From Sisyra terminalis (Eukaryota > Arthropoda > Insecta > Neuroptera > Sisyridae), in NCBI GenBank assembly GCA_958496175.1, contig OY292276.1:50729080-50793079 (forward strand): a stretch of DNA of 64,000 nucleotides, given 5' to 3'. Made by a program: the position numbers and the translations under genes. Below the pieces are notes generated by a model that did not search any database, was not told where the DNA came from, and saw nothing but the letters and a program-made list of their open reading frames with translations. This document shows positions 1-10,900 of this stretch, piece after piece. Position 1 is the first letter of the stretch; each line of letters begins with the position of its first letter.

Positions 1-83
1 TAATATTTTATAAGAAGCTTCGCCCTTATTGCCTACAATTTAATTATTATATTTTCATTTAATGTTTTTTTAATATTCAAATT

Positions 84-120
84 AGCTACGTTTCGTTACG
101 TATCGTAACTTCATCAGGCT
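84..120 (-). ncRNA. Hammerhead-ribozyme-like motif, copy 1 left arm
   Basis: Minus strand: helix I strand A-G-C, core CTGATGA (117-111), an extra A, perfect 6-bp hairpin GTTACG-ATA-CGTAAC, GAA, palindrome ACGT (91-88), A, then GCT closing helix I. The palindromic helix III could only pair between two molecules. Inferred from sequence; activity unknown. Confidence 0.5.
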
Positions 121-213
121 TCTTGAATCGCAAAAAAAAATATATTAGTTTCATGAAACTAAAATATAGTTTCATGAGTTTCATGAAACTAGTATATATT
201 TTGTGACTCAAGA

Positions 214-250
214 AGCCTGATGAAGTTACGATACGTAACGAAACGTAGCT
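214..250 (+). ncRNA. Hammerhead-ribozyme-like motif, copy 1 right arm
   Basis: Plus strand: AGC, CTGATGA (217-223), A, hairpin GTTACG-ATA-CGTAAC (225-239), GAA (240-242), ACGT (243-246), A247 as the predicted cleavage base, GCT (248-250) pairing with AGC. Confidence 0.5.
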
Positions 251-350
251 AATTTGAATATTAAAAAACATTTAATAAAAAAAAACGATCTTAAACAACC
301 TGAATTGTCTACTTATTTAATAAAAGCTGAGATTTGAATTTTATCAACTA

Positions 351-1797
351 TTCAAAGAATTAAAAATAGGTTTTTTTTCCTAATATTAAACGGCACTTGC
401 AAAATACTTCCTAGTGATTTTGGATTAAATTGTTATGTTTTTTTAACGTGGGGCGTTTTGCCAATTTTTTCCAATTGATTATTCTCTGTCTGCTTGATTT
501 ATTTTTAGAGCCATTGAAAACGAATTTTATTTTCAGAGACATTTCTTTTATGTTATTTCGGTAATTTAACATTTATCTAATAATGTATTTTGGATTTTAA
601 AACGATGTAGCCAATTCGTGTAGTTTTTGAATGATGTTCTTGTAATGACAACTTCTTTAGATTAAAGGACATCCACTACATTTGGTTTACATTGTCAATT
701 GGATTAGGACTTTCTAAATTCTCTGATTGGATGTAAAAAAGATAAATATTCGCTGTGGAGTATCAAATAAATTGAGATGGACCAATGTGAAGAATGATTG
801 TATTTATTATGGGAATAGTGTATGAGGTAGCTTTTGTCAACTGGACGGGCAGCATCAATTGGTTATTTACACTGGCGTTTTGTTCTCACCCGTTGATGGG
901 TCACATCCGACTATCTTTCATCATGATAGAGTCGTTGTGGTAACTAAACTCTACCGATATACCATCATTTTATGGCATTCAACAATTATTAATCATTAAG
1001 AAAAAATGTTCAGAAAAAAAAATATCTTTGAAAAAAGTTGTCATTCTAATGTAAAGTGCCTTCTAAAATTTTTTTTCATGAAAACTAACAACTCAAGAAG
1101 CAACTTAACTTATGCAATAAGTATAAAGTTTATTTAATAAATGAATGGGAAACTTTTTGATTCAATGTTTAACAATGTTCTTTACCTCATTTTATCGGAT
1201 TGAAAATATTTACATTACCTCAATGAAACTTAAATATAGATACAATTATGCAAAGTTCTTGACACTGATTTTTAAACATTACTTTACTATTTGATAACAT
1301 TTTAAAAGTTCAAGTTAAGTATCAAGAAAAGAAGCATATAAAAATTTTCATAAATAATCTTAACTTTCTGACTCATATTTATTTAAGAGTAAGGATAAGA
1401 AAAATCAATTGGTTTTCATATCGGTTTTTTAAATTTCTCAGAAAATTTATTAGTAAATTGTTGAGTCTTTTTTTTTAATTTAAATACGTTTGTATTTTCA
1501 AATTTAGTTGGTATTTTCCTAGATTAAACCTTTTCGCGTTAAAACTTTAGCCTATTTACAGGAAGTTGAGATGACCACACTAAAGTTTTACCCCTAATCC
1601 TACTTGACAACCGTGAAAGCTTGAGTTTTGTAAAGTGGTGAACTTATTGGATTTATCTCCCATTATAAATATATAATTTTGTAAATCAAAAACTCATTTA
1701 TTAAATGAACCGCTTATTTTGAAAGTGAGTTAATTCCATTTCAAGAACAATCCATATAGTCAAAATAAGATTTTTTCCGCTGATTTTTGAACAGTTA
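351..1797. other. No feature recognised
   Basis: AT-rich sequence. A slightly GC-richer patch at 835-960 has no supported exon on either strand. Confidence 0.5.
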
Positions 1798-2013
1798 TAC
1801 TGTGTATGCAATATATAAAATATATTGCAGTCCAATTTATGTAGTATAATTTAACATAATAATATACACATTTAATATAATAATATACAAATTTAATATA
1901 ATAATATACAAATTTAATATAATAATATATAAACTTAATATAATTATATATAAAAACCATACCACCAACATAAATTTGAACAGATGTTCAAACAAAAATA
2001 TTCGTGACGTATT

Positions 2014-2058
2014 ACCCAGATACGTATTTCGATTGCCAAGCAATCTTCATCAGTGGTC
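2014..2058 (-). ncRNA. Hammerhead-ribozyme-like motif in left Penelope pseudo-LTR
   Basis: Minus strand: G-A-C-C-A, CTGATGA (2053-2047), extra A, hairpin GATTGC-TTG-GCAATC, GAA (2030-2028), palindrome ATACGTAT (2027-2020), C (predicted cleavage base), TGGGT. Helix I pairs A-U, C-G, C-G, a mismatch, then G-U. Confidence 0.55.
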
Positions 2059-2099
2059 ATCAAGTAGTCTGGATCACTCCGTAACTGCTATGTAATGAT

Positions 2100-2519
2100 T
2101 CTAAAGATAAAATTCCGGACATACAAAAATCAGGAATTTATGAAATCCCTTGCACGGGCTGTGATAAGAGCTACATCGGTCGGACTAGAAGACAAATAGG
2201 GGTTAGGTATAAGGAACATCTGGCAAACATAAAATATGCAAGAGTGGAAAAATCATGTGTGGCAGAACATGCACTGGAAACAGGGCATACATTTGCAGAA
2301 GCTAGACTTCTAAAAAGTGTTCACCGCACAAACCGATTGGATGCACTCGAAAGCATAGAAATTGTTAAGAGAAAGGGAAAGGTACTAAATTGGGAGAATG
2401 GTCCAATTCAAAATTCGGCACTTTTCGGGTGGCTTACGAAGGATTCGGTGAAAGTAAAGAAATTTGAGACCCCCCCCCTCCATAACCACATCGCAAAAAA
2501 AGAAAGGCACGACACATAA
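2100..2519 (+). pseudogene. GIY-YIG endonuclease domain of a Penelope-like retroelement (5'-truncated)
   Basis: Open frame of 139 codons from 2100 to the TAA at 2517-2519. SGIYEIPCTGCDKSYIGRTR gives the GIY and YIG halves with the nearby CxxC typical of Penelope-type endonucleases; RRQIGVRYKEH supplies the catalytic Arg region and VAEHALETGH the conserved His/Glu region. The reverse transcriptase that should precede it is absent, because the frame runs straight into the inverted pseudo-LTR, so this is a dead fragment. Confidence 0.85.
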
Positions 2520-2589
2520 ATTGAGGTCAATCCGTGATTATTTTGTGAATCATCACATAGCAATTACGGAGTGATCCAGACTACTTGAT

Positions 2590-2634
2590 GACCACTGATG
2601 AAGGTTGCTTGGCAATCGAAATACGTATCTGGGC
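2590..2634 (+). ncRNA. Hammerhead-ribozyme-like motif in right Penelope pseudo-LTR
   Basis: Plus strand: GACCA, CTGATGA (2595-2601), A, hairpin with one G-U (2603-2617), GAA (2618-2620), ATACGTAT (2621-2628), C2629, TGGGC. Helix I has 4 of 5 pairs; the outer C-G pair here is C-to-U in the left arm, where it still pairs as G-U. Confidence 0.55.
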
Positions 2635-3144
2635 AATACGTCACGAATATTTTTGTTTGAACTTCTGTTCAAATTTATGTTGGTGGTATGATTTTTATAT
2701 ATTATTATATTAAGTTTATATATTATTATATTATATTTGTATATTATTATATTAAATTTGTATATTATTATATTAAATTTGTATATAATTATATTAAATT
2801 TGTATATTATTATGTTAAATTATACTACATAAATTGGACTGCAATATATTTTATATATTGTATACACAGAATCCCTATAGTGTTATCATTTATACCATAG
2901 GAACATTAGATACTAAGGAGGAGGGAATAATTGGCGTTTTTATTAACAACTAAAATGAAATCAGTAATTTGTCAAAACTTAGCAGTTAAATAATTAACAT
3001 ACTTTGTTTTAGTTGCAAGAAGACCGACAAGAAGAACCATGTAGACCGTCCTTGAAATGGGCTTACACCACTTTCATAATAAACGAGCCAAATGTTTATA
3101 TTATTATTTTTTTGTCTAATACAAATTTAATACAAACTGCTAAA

Positions 3145-3965
3145 CGGTAATGGTAGATTCATTATATTTGACACAAGAGGTCCTAATATAACTTAGATGA
3201 ATACTAAACTTTTTGATGAATAGATGTACACTAAAATAAACTAAGTTTTTTTTTCCTTATATAAAGAAAGTAGGTAAATAAGGGATGGAATTTTGGCACA
3301 TTCGCCATTTTTGAAGTAGATATTGTAATATGAACTTTGGTGTTAGATTCATTACATTTGACATAAGAGCTTTTAATATAACATAGATGAATGCTAAGCT
3401 AAGCTTTTTTTTCTTTACTATAAAAAAAGTAGGTAAATAAGGGGGTGAAATTTTAAATGCATTCGCCATTTTTGAGGAGAATAATATGAATTTTGTGGTT
3501 TTAGTTTATGCAAAGAAAAAAATAAATTTTATAGCGTTTTTTGAGATTTTAAACCAGTAGGACTCTAAGGAATGAAGGATGTAGCTAGAATTATTGGCAT
3601 TAAAACACCCGAGGGTTAATAGGAAAATTATAATTTAGATTCCTTATTAATTTTTTTTAAATGATTTCTTCTGCTCAATAAAAATTTTTGAAAACTTTCC
3701 AAGATTGCACAAATTAACTTGATGAGGGTAGATTCATTAAGTTTGACATAAAAGTTCCTAATGTAACGTACATTAATGAATACTAAGTAAAATATTTTTC
3801 CTTTAATTCAAAAGGATGGAATAAGGGATGAAATTTTGTATGAGTTCCATATTTTCAAAGTGAATAATATAAATTTAAGTGATTCATTTTTTGTAAAGAA
3901 AAAAAATCAATGTTATAGAGTTTTTGGGATCTTTAAAAGAAGGATGACTCTAAAGAGTATAGTCA
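3145..3965 (+). repeat. Three degenerate copies of a repeat unit of about 190 bp or more
   Basis: Units start near 3147, 3341 and 3726 with GTAGATTCATTA/AGATTCATTACATTTGACA and continue through CTAATATAACTTAGATGAAT, an aagtaggtaaataaggg segment, and ATTCGCCATTTTTGA. The first two are adjacent; the third is separated by about 180 bp of partly related sequence. No coding capacity seen. Confidence 0.7.
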
Positions 3966-4284
3966 ATATATATGGCAAAAAAGTAACTATGGAATAACGG
4001 GAAAGTTAAGACTTAAAATGGATTCCAGAAGTCATTTTCAGAGAAGGTGAGATAAGCTAAAGATAAAGATGGTATTTGGGCTCTTGTTCCTTTTAGAACC
4101 GTCAAATCTGGCAATTTTGCATTTTCTACTTTGTTTTTCATTCTATTCGCGATTTTTTTGTTAATTTAATTCTGGTATGGTATAATTTTCTCATTTGTGG
4201 ATAAATTTTCTTAAAAATAATGTTTCCAGGTTTAATGGTTCTAAAAGGGTTCTAACTTGATATATCCCTATATATTTTCAATAT

Positions 4285-4385
4285 ATATTTCATTGGACGT
4301 TTCGGCGTTTTAACGATATTTCCTCAACTAAATATTAATAGTTTTTTTTTTTTTTTTAATTATATCAACTACGTTCAATGGATTT
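4285..4385. repeat. Small degenerate inverted repeat with weak hammerhead-like trace
   Basis: CATTGGACGT (4291-4300) and ACGTTCAATGG (4371-4381) are inverted around about 70 bp including a T-run. On the minus strand the left part reads TTGAGGA, a short hairpin, CGAAACGTC, resembling a decayed member of the hammerhead-like set. Confidence 0.3.
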
Positions 4386-4897
4386 TTTTAGTCAATAATC
4401 ATCTCCGTTTTTTGCCCAAAGAATTTATGGCAAGAAGAATTGCATTTATTGAATCTTGACATCAAATTTCTTTAGTTACCATTGACAATTCTCATCAATT
4501 TCGATTTTAAATATTTCCAATGAATACTTAGTATTTTATCTACCAGAACACTTTGTAAAAGATAATTATGGTTTATAGAAAAGTAAATATAGAATTGCCA
4601 ATGTTAATGCAAAAATACATTAGAAAACAAATATTACATAATATACACAAGGCTGGACATTTTTAATTAAAAAATAAAGTTCATCTTAAAAATAAATGTT
4701 ATACCATGTAATGATAATTCCCATTATAATAAGATGGAAATAACTTTGAGAAAAGAAATTGTTGGCGTTACTTTTCTTATTTAAAGTTTTAAATAAATTA
4801 AGGTACTTCATTATATGTTTGTAAACTTTTGTCATCTAATTTCACTTATAAAGATTTTGATTAAAAAATAATAATATTTCTCTTCTTTTTTTTCCAG

Positions 4898-4937
4898 CAT
4901 CGAACAGTACTTGTAGCACCACAAAATTTAACCGGAG
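4898..4937 (+). CDS. Eaat: EAAT exon A (first visible, 40 nt)
   Basis: Acceptor TTTTTTTTCCAG and donor GAG|GTAAAA bound a 40-nt exon read as [13 protein letters not shown] plus one base. It corresponds to the end of TM3/start of the large extracellular loop (family Q-Y-R-T-x-x-V region) and carries a possible N-glycosylation site at N-L-T. It is separated from the next exon by an intron of only 58 nt. Confidence 0.85.
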
Positions 4938-7900
4938 GTAAAACTAAAAGTGATTTTATCAAACTTCAACTTTGTAATTAATTTTGTGATTTCAGTGTCG
5001 CTTCATGATTATAAAATCACCTCGGATTACAGCACCACCACCAATGTTTTGGGTTTGGTTGTCTTCAGCATTGTTTTTGGCATCACGTTGGGAAAAATGG
5101 GCGAAAAGGGCAAACCATTGTTGGACTTTTTCAACACGTTAAGCGAAGCGATGATGATTGTCACTAATTGGGTCATTTGGTAAGATTCATTCATTCGAAA
5201 AAAAAAAAACAAAAACAAACATCTTTTTCATCCCCGTTTATTTAGCAAAAGGGTTGCTGCAATCAGAACAAGGGTAATTTATTTGCAGGATTCTAAACGG
5301 GCGTGTTTCTCATACTCGTTTCCAGAATTGTGATATGCTCAAAATACGTTTAACTCTTGAGAAAGTCGAGAGGTTTCCACTAAACCTCTGTCATTTGAAA
5401 TAGAATTATTGCGACGTTGGGGATTTTAGTTAAGGGGTAATAATCTCAATGGAATTTAGGCTAACGGCCATGCATTTAAGGTTAAATTAAATTTTCCAAA
5501 GGGAAATATAATTGCTGGAATGTGAAATTAATTTTTTAATAAATTAACACCGTATGAATCCAAATGAAGTTACAATCACTTATTTCAACAATAACATTTA
5601 TATTTCATGATTTTGAAAAATGAAATAGGTTTTGATAATATGAAAACAACTAATTTTCCGCTTGGGAATTTAAGCGTTAAATAGGTTTCAGAAAAGAAAC
5701 ATTAAATTGAACAAAAAATGAAATATCCCCAATGAATAAATGCAACAGGAAAAATGAAAAAGGAAAACAGAGTTTTGTTTTCCATCAAATCATATTGAGC
5801 TGAAATAATTAAAAAATATTTTTTTAACAGTTTATTCTTTTTAACAATTGTTTATATAAGAAACAATATATTTGCAACACATAATTTTCTTATATTATGT
5901 AATACAGATAAGCACCTGTTTATTATGACTACCTGTTTTGCTTAAAGAAAAGTAAATAACAACCCCAATCATTGCTATGAAATAGTTATGCATCAACTAA
6001 TATTTTTCATTTAAATTTTCTGAAGGTATCTATCCTAACACCATTGGTGGAAAATGTGGGCACAAAACAGAATGTAAATATTTTTCAAACCATCATAAAA
6101 AAAATTATCTTTACCCCATTTAAGTAACCCAAACCATTGCGTGAATGTACGGTACTTGCGTATAAAATTCATGAATACCAACAAAAATAATTTACCTGGT
6201 ATAAGAGGAAAATATAGTTGAAAATTCGTTTAGATCAGTCGTTTTGAAAATTGTCTACATTCACGTAATTAATAGCTATCAATTTATAATCTTTTTATTT
6301 CCCTGAAGAAGGATATAGCTAGGAAATGATTTTCATCGACCAGGAAATGATTGAAAATACCATTTTTGTTTTTTATTTTATTTTCCATATAACATCAAAA
6401 AAAAAGTTTGATATTTCTTTAGAAATTATATCTCATAGCTCATACCACATAGAATTTAAGGATATTATGGAGGTGTGTCAAAATACTTCGACATAAATAA
6501 AAATTTAGAAAAATATTCCTTCAAAAGCAATTTAAAAATACTATTATTTTACACGCAATCTTATGGATATTTGGTGATCGAATAAACTAAATTTATATTT
6601 ATTATCAAAAATAATGCTATGCTTTAGGACATGCCAAACTTTCAAAATGTATAGTTAAAACTATAGGAAACTAATTTAGCATAGGTAAGTTTATTTGAAT
6701 TAAGTATACGGTTTTTAAAGAGAAAATTACAGAGAGACCGAAAATGTGCTTTTTTTTGATAAATTATGTTGAATTATTATTTTTTTGTTGTTGTTATTGT
6801 CTTAAAAATATGCTAATTTATTGTTTTATTTATTTATGTAACTTAATCATATTAAAAAATTCTACATCCATAATTTATGAGCATCTAAATCGGTAATATT
6901 TTTGTTAAAAGGTCAAAATCAAGGCGTATTCAGTTCCTAAAACTAGTTAAAAATTGAATATATATATTTGTTTTTTTTTTTATTTTGTTTAAAAATTTTG
7001 ATGAAATTTTCCGATTTTTTAAATAATATGCATTTTTTTAAGTATCGATTTATTTATTCGCTTAATGGTATGCTATACGAAGTAATCATCACGAATTTCT
7101 ATATTTTTTTTTCTTTTGCCACCGATTTTACTTCCACGCAGTGGCGTAGCTACCTAGGGGCTAGCGGGGCAATGCCCCGGGACCCTCAAGCTCAGGGGGC
7201 CCTCGAATCCTTACCAGAAATCTCGATCGAACTGAACTTTTGGAAATTTCTCCTACACCAAGTATTAATTCCAATTTATGTTGTTACTGTTTAATATTTT
7301 TATTATCTGCTCTGCAGTGCACAAAACAGAGCTTAAGTAGCTTTGCATTTTTAAAGTATTTGTATATTTCATATTTTTATTTGATAAAACCTATTCAGTT
7401 TACATAGCAGTGGGACCCCATTTTTTAATTTGCCCTTGGGCCCTTGGTTACCTAGCTACGCCCCTGCCTCCACGTATGTAATAATTGATTAAATGAATTC
7501 ACAAAACTTAGTTTTTGAAATTAGTATTAATTTTGGGAAAATCTATTGTCAAATTTATTGTCACGAAAAAATAAAATAAAATTATCAACTAAGGTTTGAA
7601 CCTCTAAAATTTATAAGTTTTTATTATAGTTATTATTTATTTTTTATCGGTTTTTCTTATTCAATTTAAAATTATCGGATGGATTAGGATAATACAAAAT
7701 GAATATTAAATCTATTAAAAAAATTATCAAAATCATCAATTTTGTACAGTCGAATTTAGTGGCTACTTATGCATATTTACTTTATTGTCACTTAGGTATA
7801 TCGATAAAGTAAACAAAATCCTTCGTCCAAAAATTGATAAAATTAACTATAAATCATAAATTTTAATTTTTGGATTTTTATTCATATTTTCAATAGTAAC

Positions 7901-10900
7901 GGACGCAACTTAGTTATAACAAGGAATAAATAGATAGATTTTAAATTCCAGAACTTTTTTTCCCCATCAAATTAAGTAAAGCAATTATTTATTGTATATT
8001 CAACAGATTTCAGTTCTCCAAGAGTCTTACTGGTTGTAGATTTCAAAAAAAATAAATCCTTTTTTGGAAAACAATTTTTTAGATTTCAGAGATATTTTAA
8101 AGAATGAATGAATATTCTTGTGGGAAAATTTTAAAGCTTCTATTTATGGATTTCAAATTGCTAAGACTTTGAGTTGAAGCTACACCTCGTTTCATTGTAT
8201 CGTTCATGTTAATATAAATATAATCAAACTATTATAAACTGAATTTCCTATTTGCCATACCTGAAGCATTTCTGTCCAAATCTACATAATTGATTTATGA
8301 AATTCAAAAGTTTCGATAAAACAATATAAGCAAGTTATTTTTATAGATGTTTGGCTAAAACTTTTCTCAAGTTTCATGAATGAAAACTATTTTGTTATAT
8401 TTAATTATTACAGCTTAGAAATCATAGAAATATTAGAGAAATATTAAGGGTATTTTATAAATATCTTTTTGGGGGTCGAATCATTATACGAGAGATCTTT
8501 TAATAATTTAGATTGAAAACATAAAATTAACCAAAAATATCAATTCACAAATGAATCCAAACCATTAATGTTGGCACTAAAGTATGTGATTTTCAGAATA
8601 TAGTAAAATTTCACTTACATAAATAAAGGAATTATTATCTTGATTAATAAAGCACTGTTTAATTATCACTTGGTATCACTTTTGGGCTTTTAATCAAATG
8701 AAATTAATTAATTAACAACAAGTAAAGAGTAAATAAGCCAAAATGATGCACAATATCTGATGACAGCTCAGACAATTGAATGCACGTAGCTATTAGCCAA
8801 TAAGATTGCGGGATTTAAAGATATTCATTTGTTTTGATTATTGAAAATTTGAAAATTTTACGTTGCCACTCCCAGCAGCGGCAATGCCAACGTTATACAC
8901 AATGTACGTAATATTAATGTTAAACAACAGCAATAAACAATAGGCGGTAGTGGTTTTTATTTTATTTTTTTTTCAGTATGTAGTGTTTTTTTAAAAAATA
9001 CGAAAAAATTCATGCATTATTAAGAAAGTGTTTAAAATTTAAAAAAAATATTTTTAAAGCGGTACCAAAATTTTTAGACGGTAAAAAAATTTTTTTTTTT
9101 CAAAAAATATCTTATTTATTGATACTATCAAACTATATGAAGATTAAATTTTAATTAAAAAGGTATTATCCACCTCTAGTTCATATTAAAACTTTAAATC
9201 AATCGGCTTAGTAAATTCTAAGGAAAAAAATAATTTATCTTTTCCCTTAATATATTCTCTCTTACAAAATCTAATTGAGATAGAAATCTGAAATTTCAAG
9301 GATTTCAATATTTTTTTAGTACCTACATTTTTATGAAATAATTTTCCGGGTCTGATTCACCATGCTATTACTCCTAGGTATTTTATTTTTTTTCTAACGT
9401 ACATAAAAGAATTATTTATATCATAAACGTTGGTTGAATAATAAATCCATATTTGTGTTATAATTTTTAAAGTACAAGAGAAACAATACGTCCCATGTAC
9501 GTACGATTTCTATTTTTAAATAAGTACTTGAATTCTATTCTTGAATATTCTTTCATTGTTCATTTCTTTAATAATAAAAAATAAAAGCTTTTTTCCATAA
9601 ATTTATCTCCAACTTTACAAACTAAACTTTACATTTATACATTTCTCCTCAATGATTATTAAGTGTTCAAGTTTTATCGGCTTTCCATTTAATTTTCATC
9701 TTCATTCTTCTTAAATTTCTAAAGAAACGAAGTTCCTCGCAGGTAACTATCTCAACAAACCTACATATTATATAACAATCTTTTGCTACTTATTTTAAAC
9801 TGAAACTGGAAACTGCTCTTATATTCTTATCAGTTGTAGGAAGATTTTTAAGACAAAGAAATATAAAATGAATAAAAACATTCTCGTCATTATTTTAATG
9901 GAAAATTCTAATGTTGACTAAGTGCGGTTTCTCCAGATATTTTAACAAACATTTGATTTATGTAAATATCTCTTGAGACTACTGGCAGCTTATTAGGCAA
10001 GGTTTATTAATCAGTGTAAAAAGATTGCAAATCGTTTTGGTAATAAAAATTAATTCGTTTCAATTAATAAATTTTATCCTTAATTTTCATCTTTTGCTTA
10101 TCTTCTTTAATACTTTTTTGATTCAATAAATTTTGGTTATGTGTTATGTATCATGCACAAGTATAAACTCTGTATTTTGAAAGTGGTTTAAGTCCCCTTT
10201 ATGGCTATTTTGTATCAGTAACTAAGATATAGTTTATTGATTTTATAATTGTTTAAGTTTCATAGATTATTGATTTAAAATTGGCCTTTGTCAAAACAGT
10301 AGTCAAATATTTTCATTGTTGGAAAATCAAAAAACGAAATTTTCTTTAAATGAACTTGCACTGTCGGCCAAAAGTTTGACAACACCATGATTTTATTGAT
10401 TAGCCATTTATTGATAAGCCTAATGAATACTTAAAAATTATTTCAGTTCTTATTAAAAAAAAAAAAAAAATTAAACCGATTTTTCATCAAAAAAAACTTC
10501 CTTGCGTTTAATTACAGTTTCCACCAGTCTTGGCCTCTAAGTTAAAAACTTTTTATTACTTCTGGTGAAAACCTGCTCCAAATTTCTTGGAGTATTCTTC
10601 ACGACTTTTGAAACGAAAAAGAGCAGGGATTCCAAACACTTTTATCAAGCTTATCTCCCAAAAGGTCTCTCGGGTTGCGATCGGAACTATAAGGTACCCA
10701 CATTTTATTTCTCAAAACTTCTTCTTACTCTTTCCTTACTATAGGCTTTCTACAAAATTTAGAGGCCTGCTTAGAAAGATTATCTCGAAGCATAATGAAA
10801 CCATTACCAATTGATTTTATCCCAGATGTGATACCATTCCGTTCCAAAATAGTTTTATAATGCTTTTTCTCCTAATTCCTTTAATTTGGGCCTAATTTCT

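Larger units (their letters stand above)
55..350. repeat. Foldback element with hammerhead-like motifs, copy 1
   Basis: Two inverted arms around an AT-rich centre of about 80 bp. The same sequence (AAATTAGCTACGTTTCGTTA on the left) is repeated inverted at about 214-275 on the right. The right arm continues as TTAAACAACCTGAATTGTCT, a stretch shared with the copies at 21.6-21.9 kb and 55.3 kb. Each arm carries a hammerhead-like core. Confidence 0.8.
1798..2872. mobile_element. Truncated Penelope-like element flanked by inverted pseudo-LTRs
   Basis: Arms of about 300 bp (1798-2100 and 2550-2872) are inverted copies of each other, including a 5-unit AT-rich minisatellite (unit about 22 bp) and the outer block ATTGCAGTCCAATTT. 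Between them lies a GIY-YIG endonuclease fragment. Penelope-like elements are known for pseudo-LTRs in direct or inverted orientation, and this matches. The reverse transcriptase part is missing. Confidence 0.8.

Noticed and set aside
1760..2043. Two long minus-strand open frames rich in Tyr and Ile
   Set aside because: They arise from the AT-rich minisatellite of the Penelope pseudo-LTR; the mirrored plus-strand frame at 2688-2900 has the same cause.
1..4897. Search for N-terminal EAAT exons
   Set aside because: No segment resembling TM1-TM4b with splice sites was found; they are presumed outside the window.
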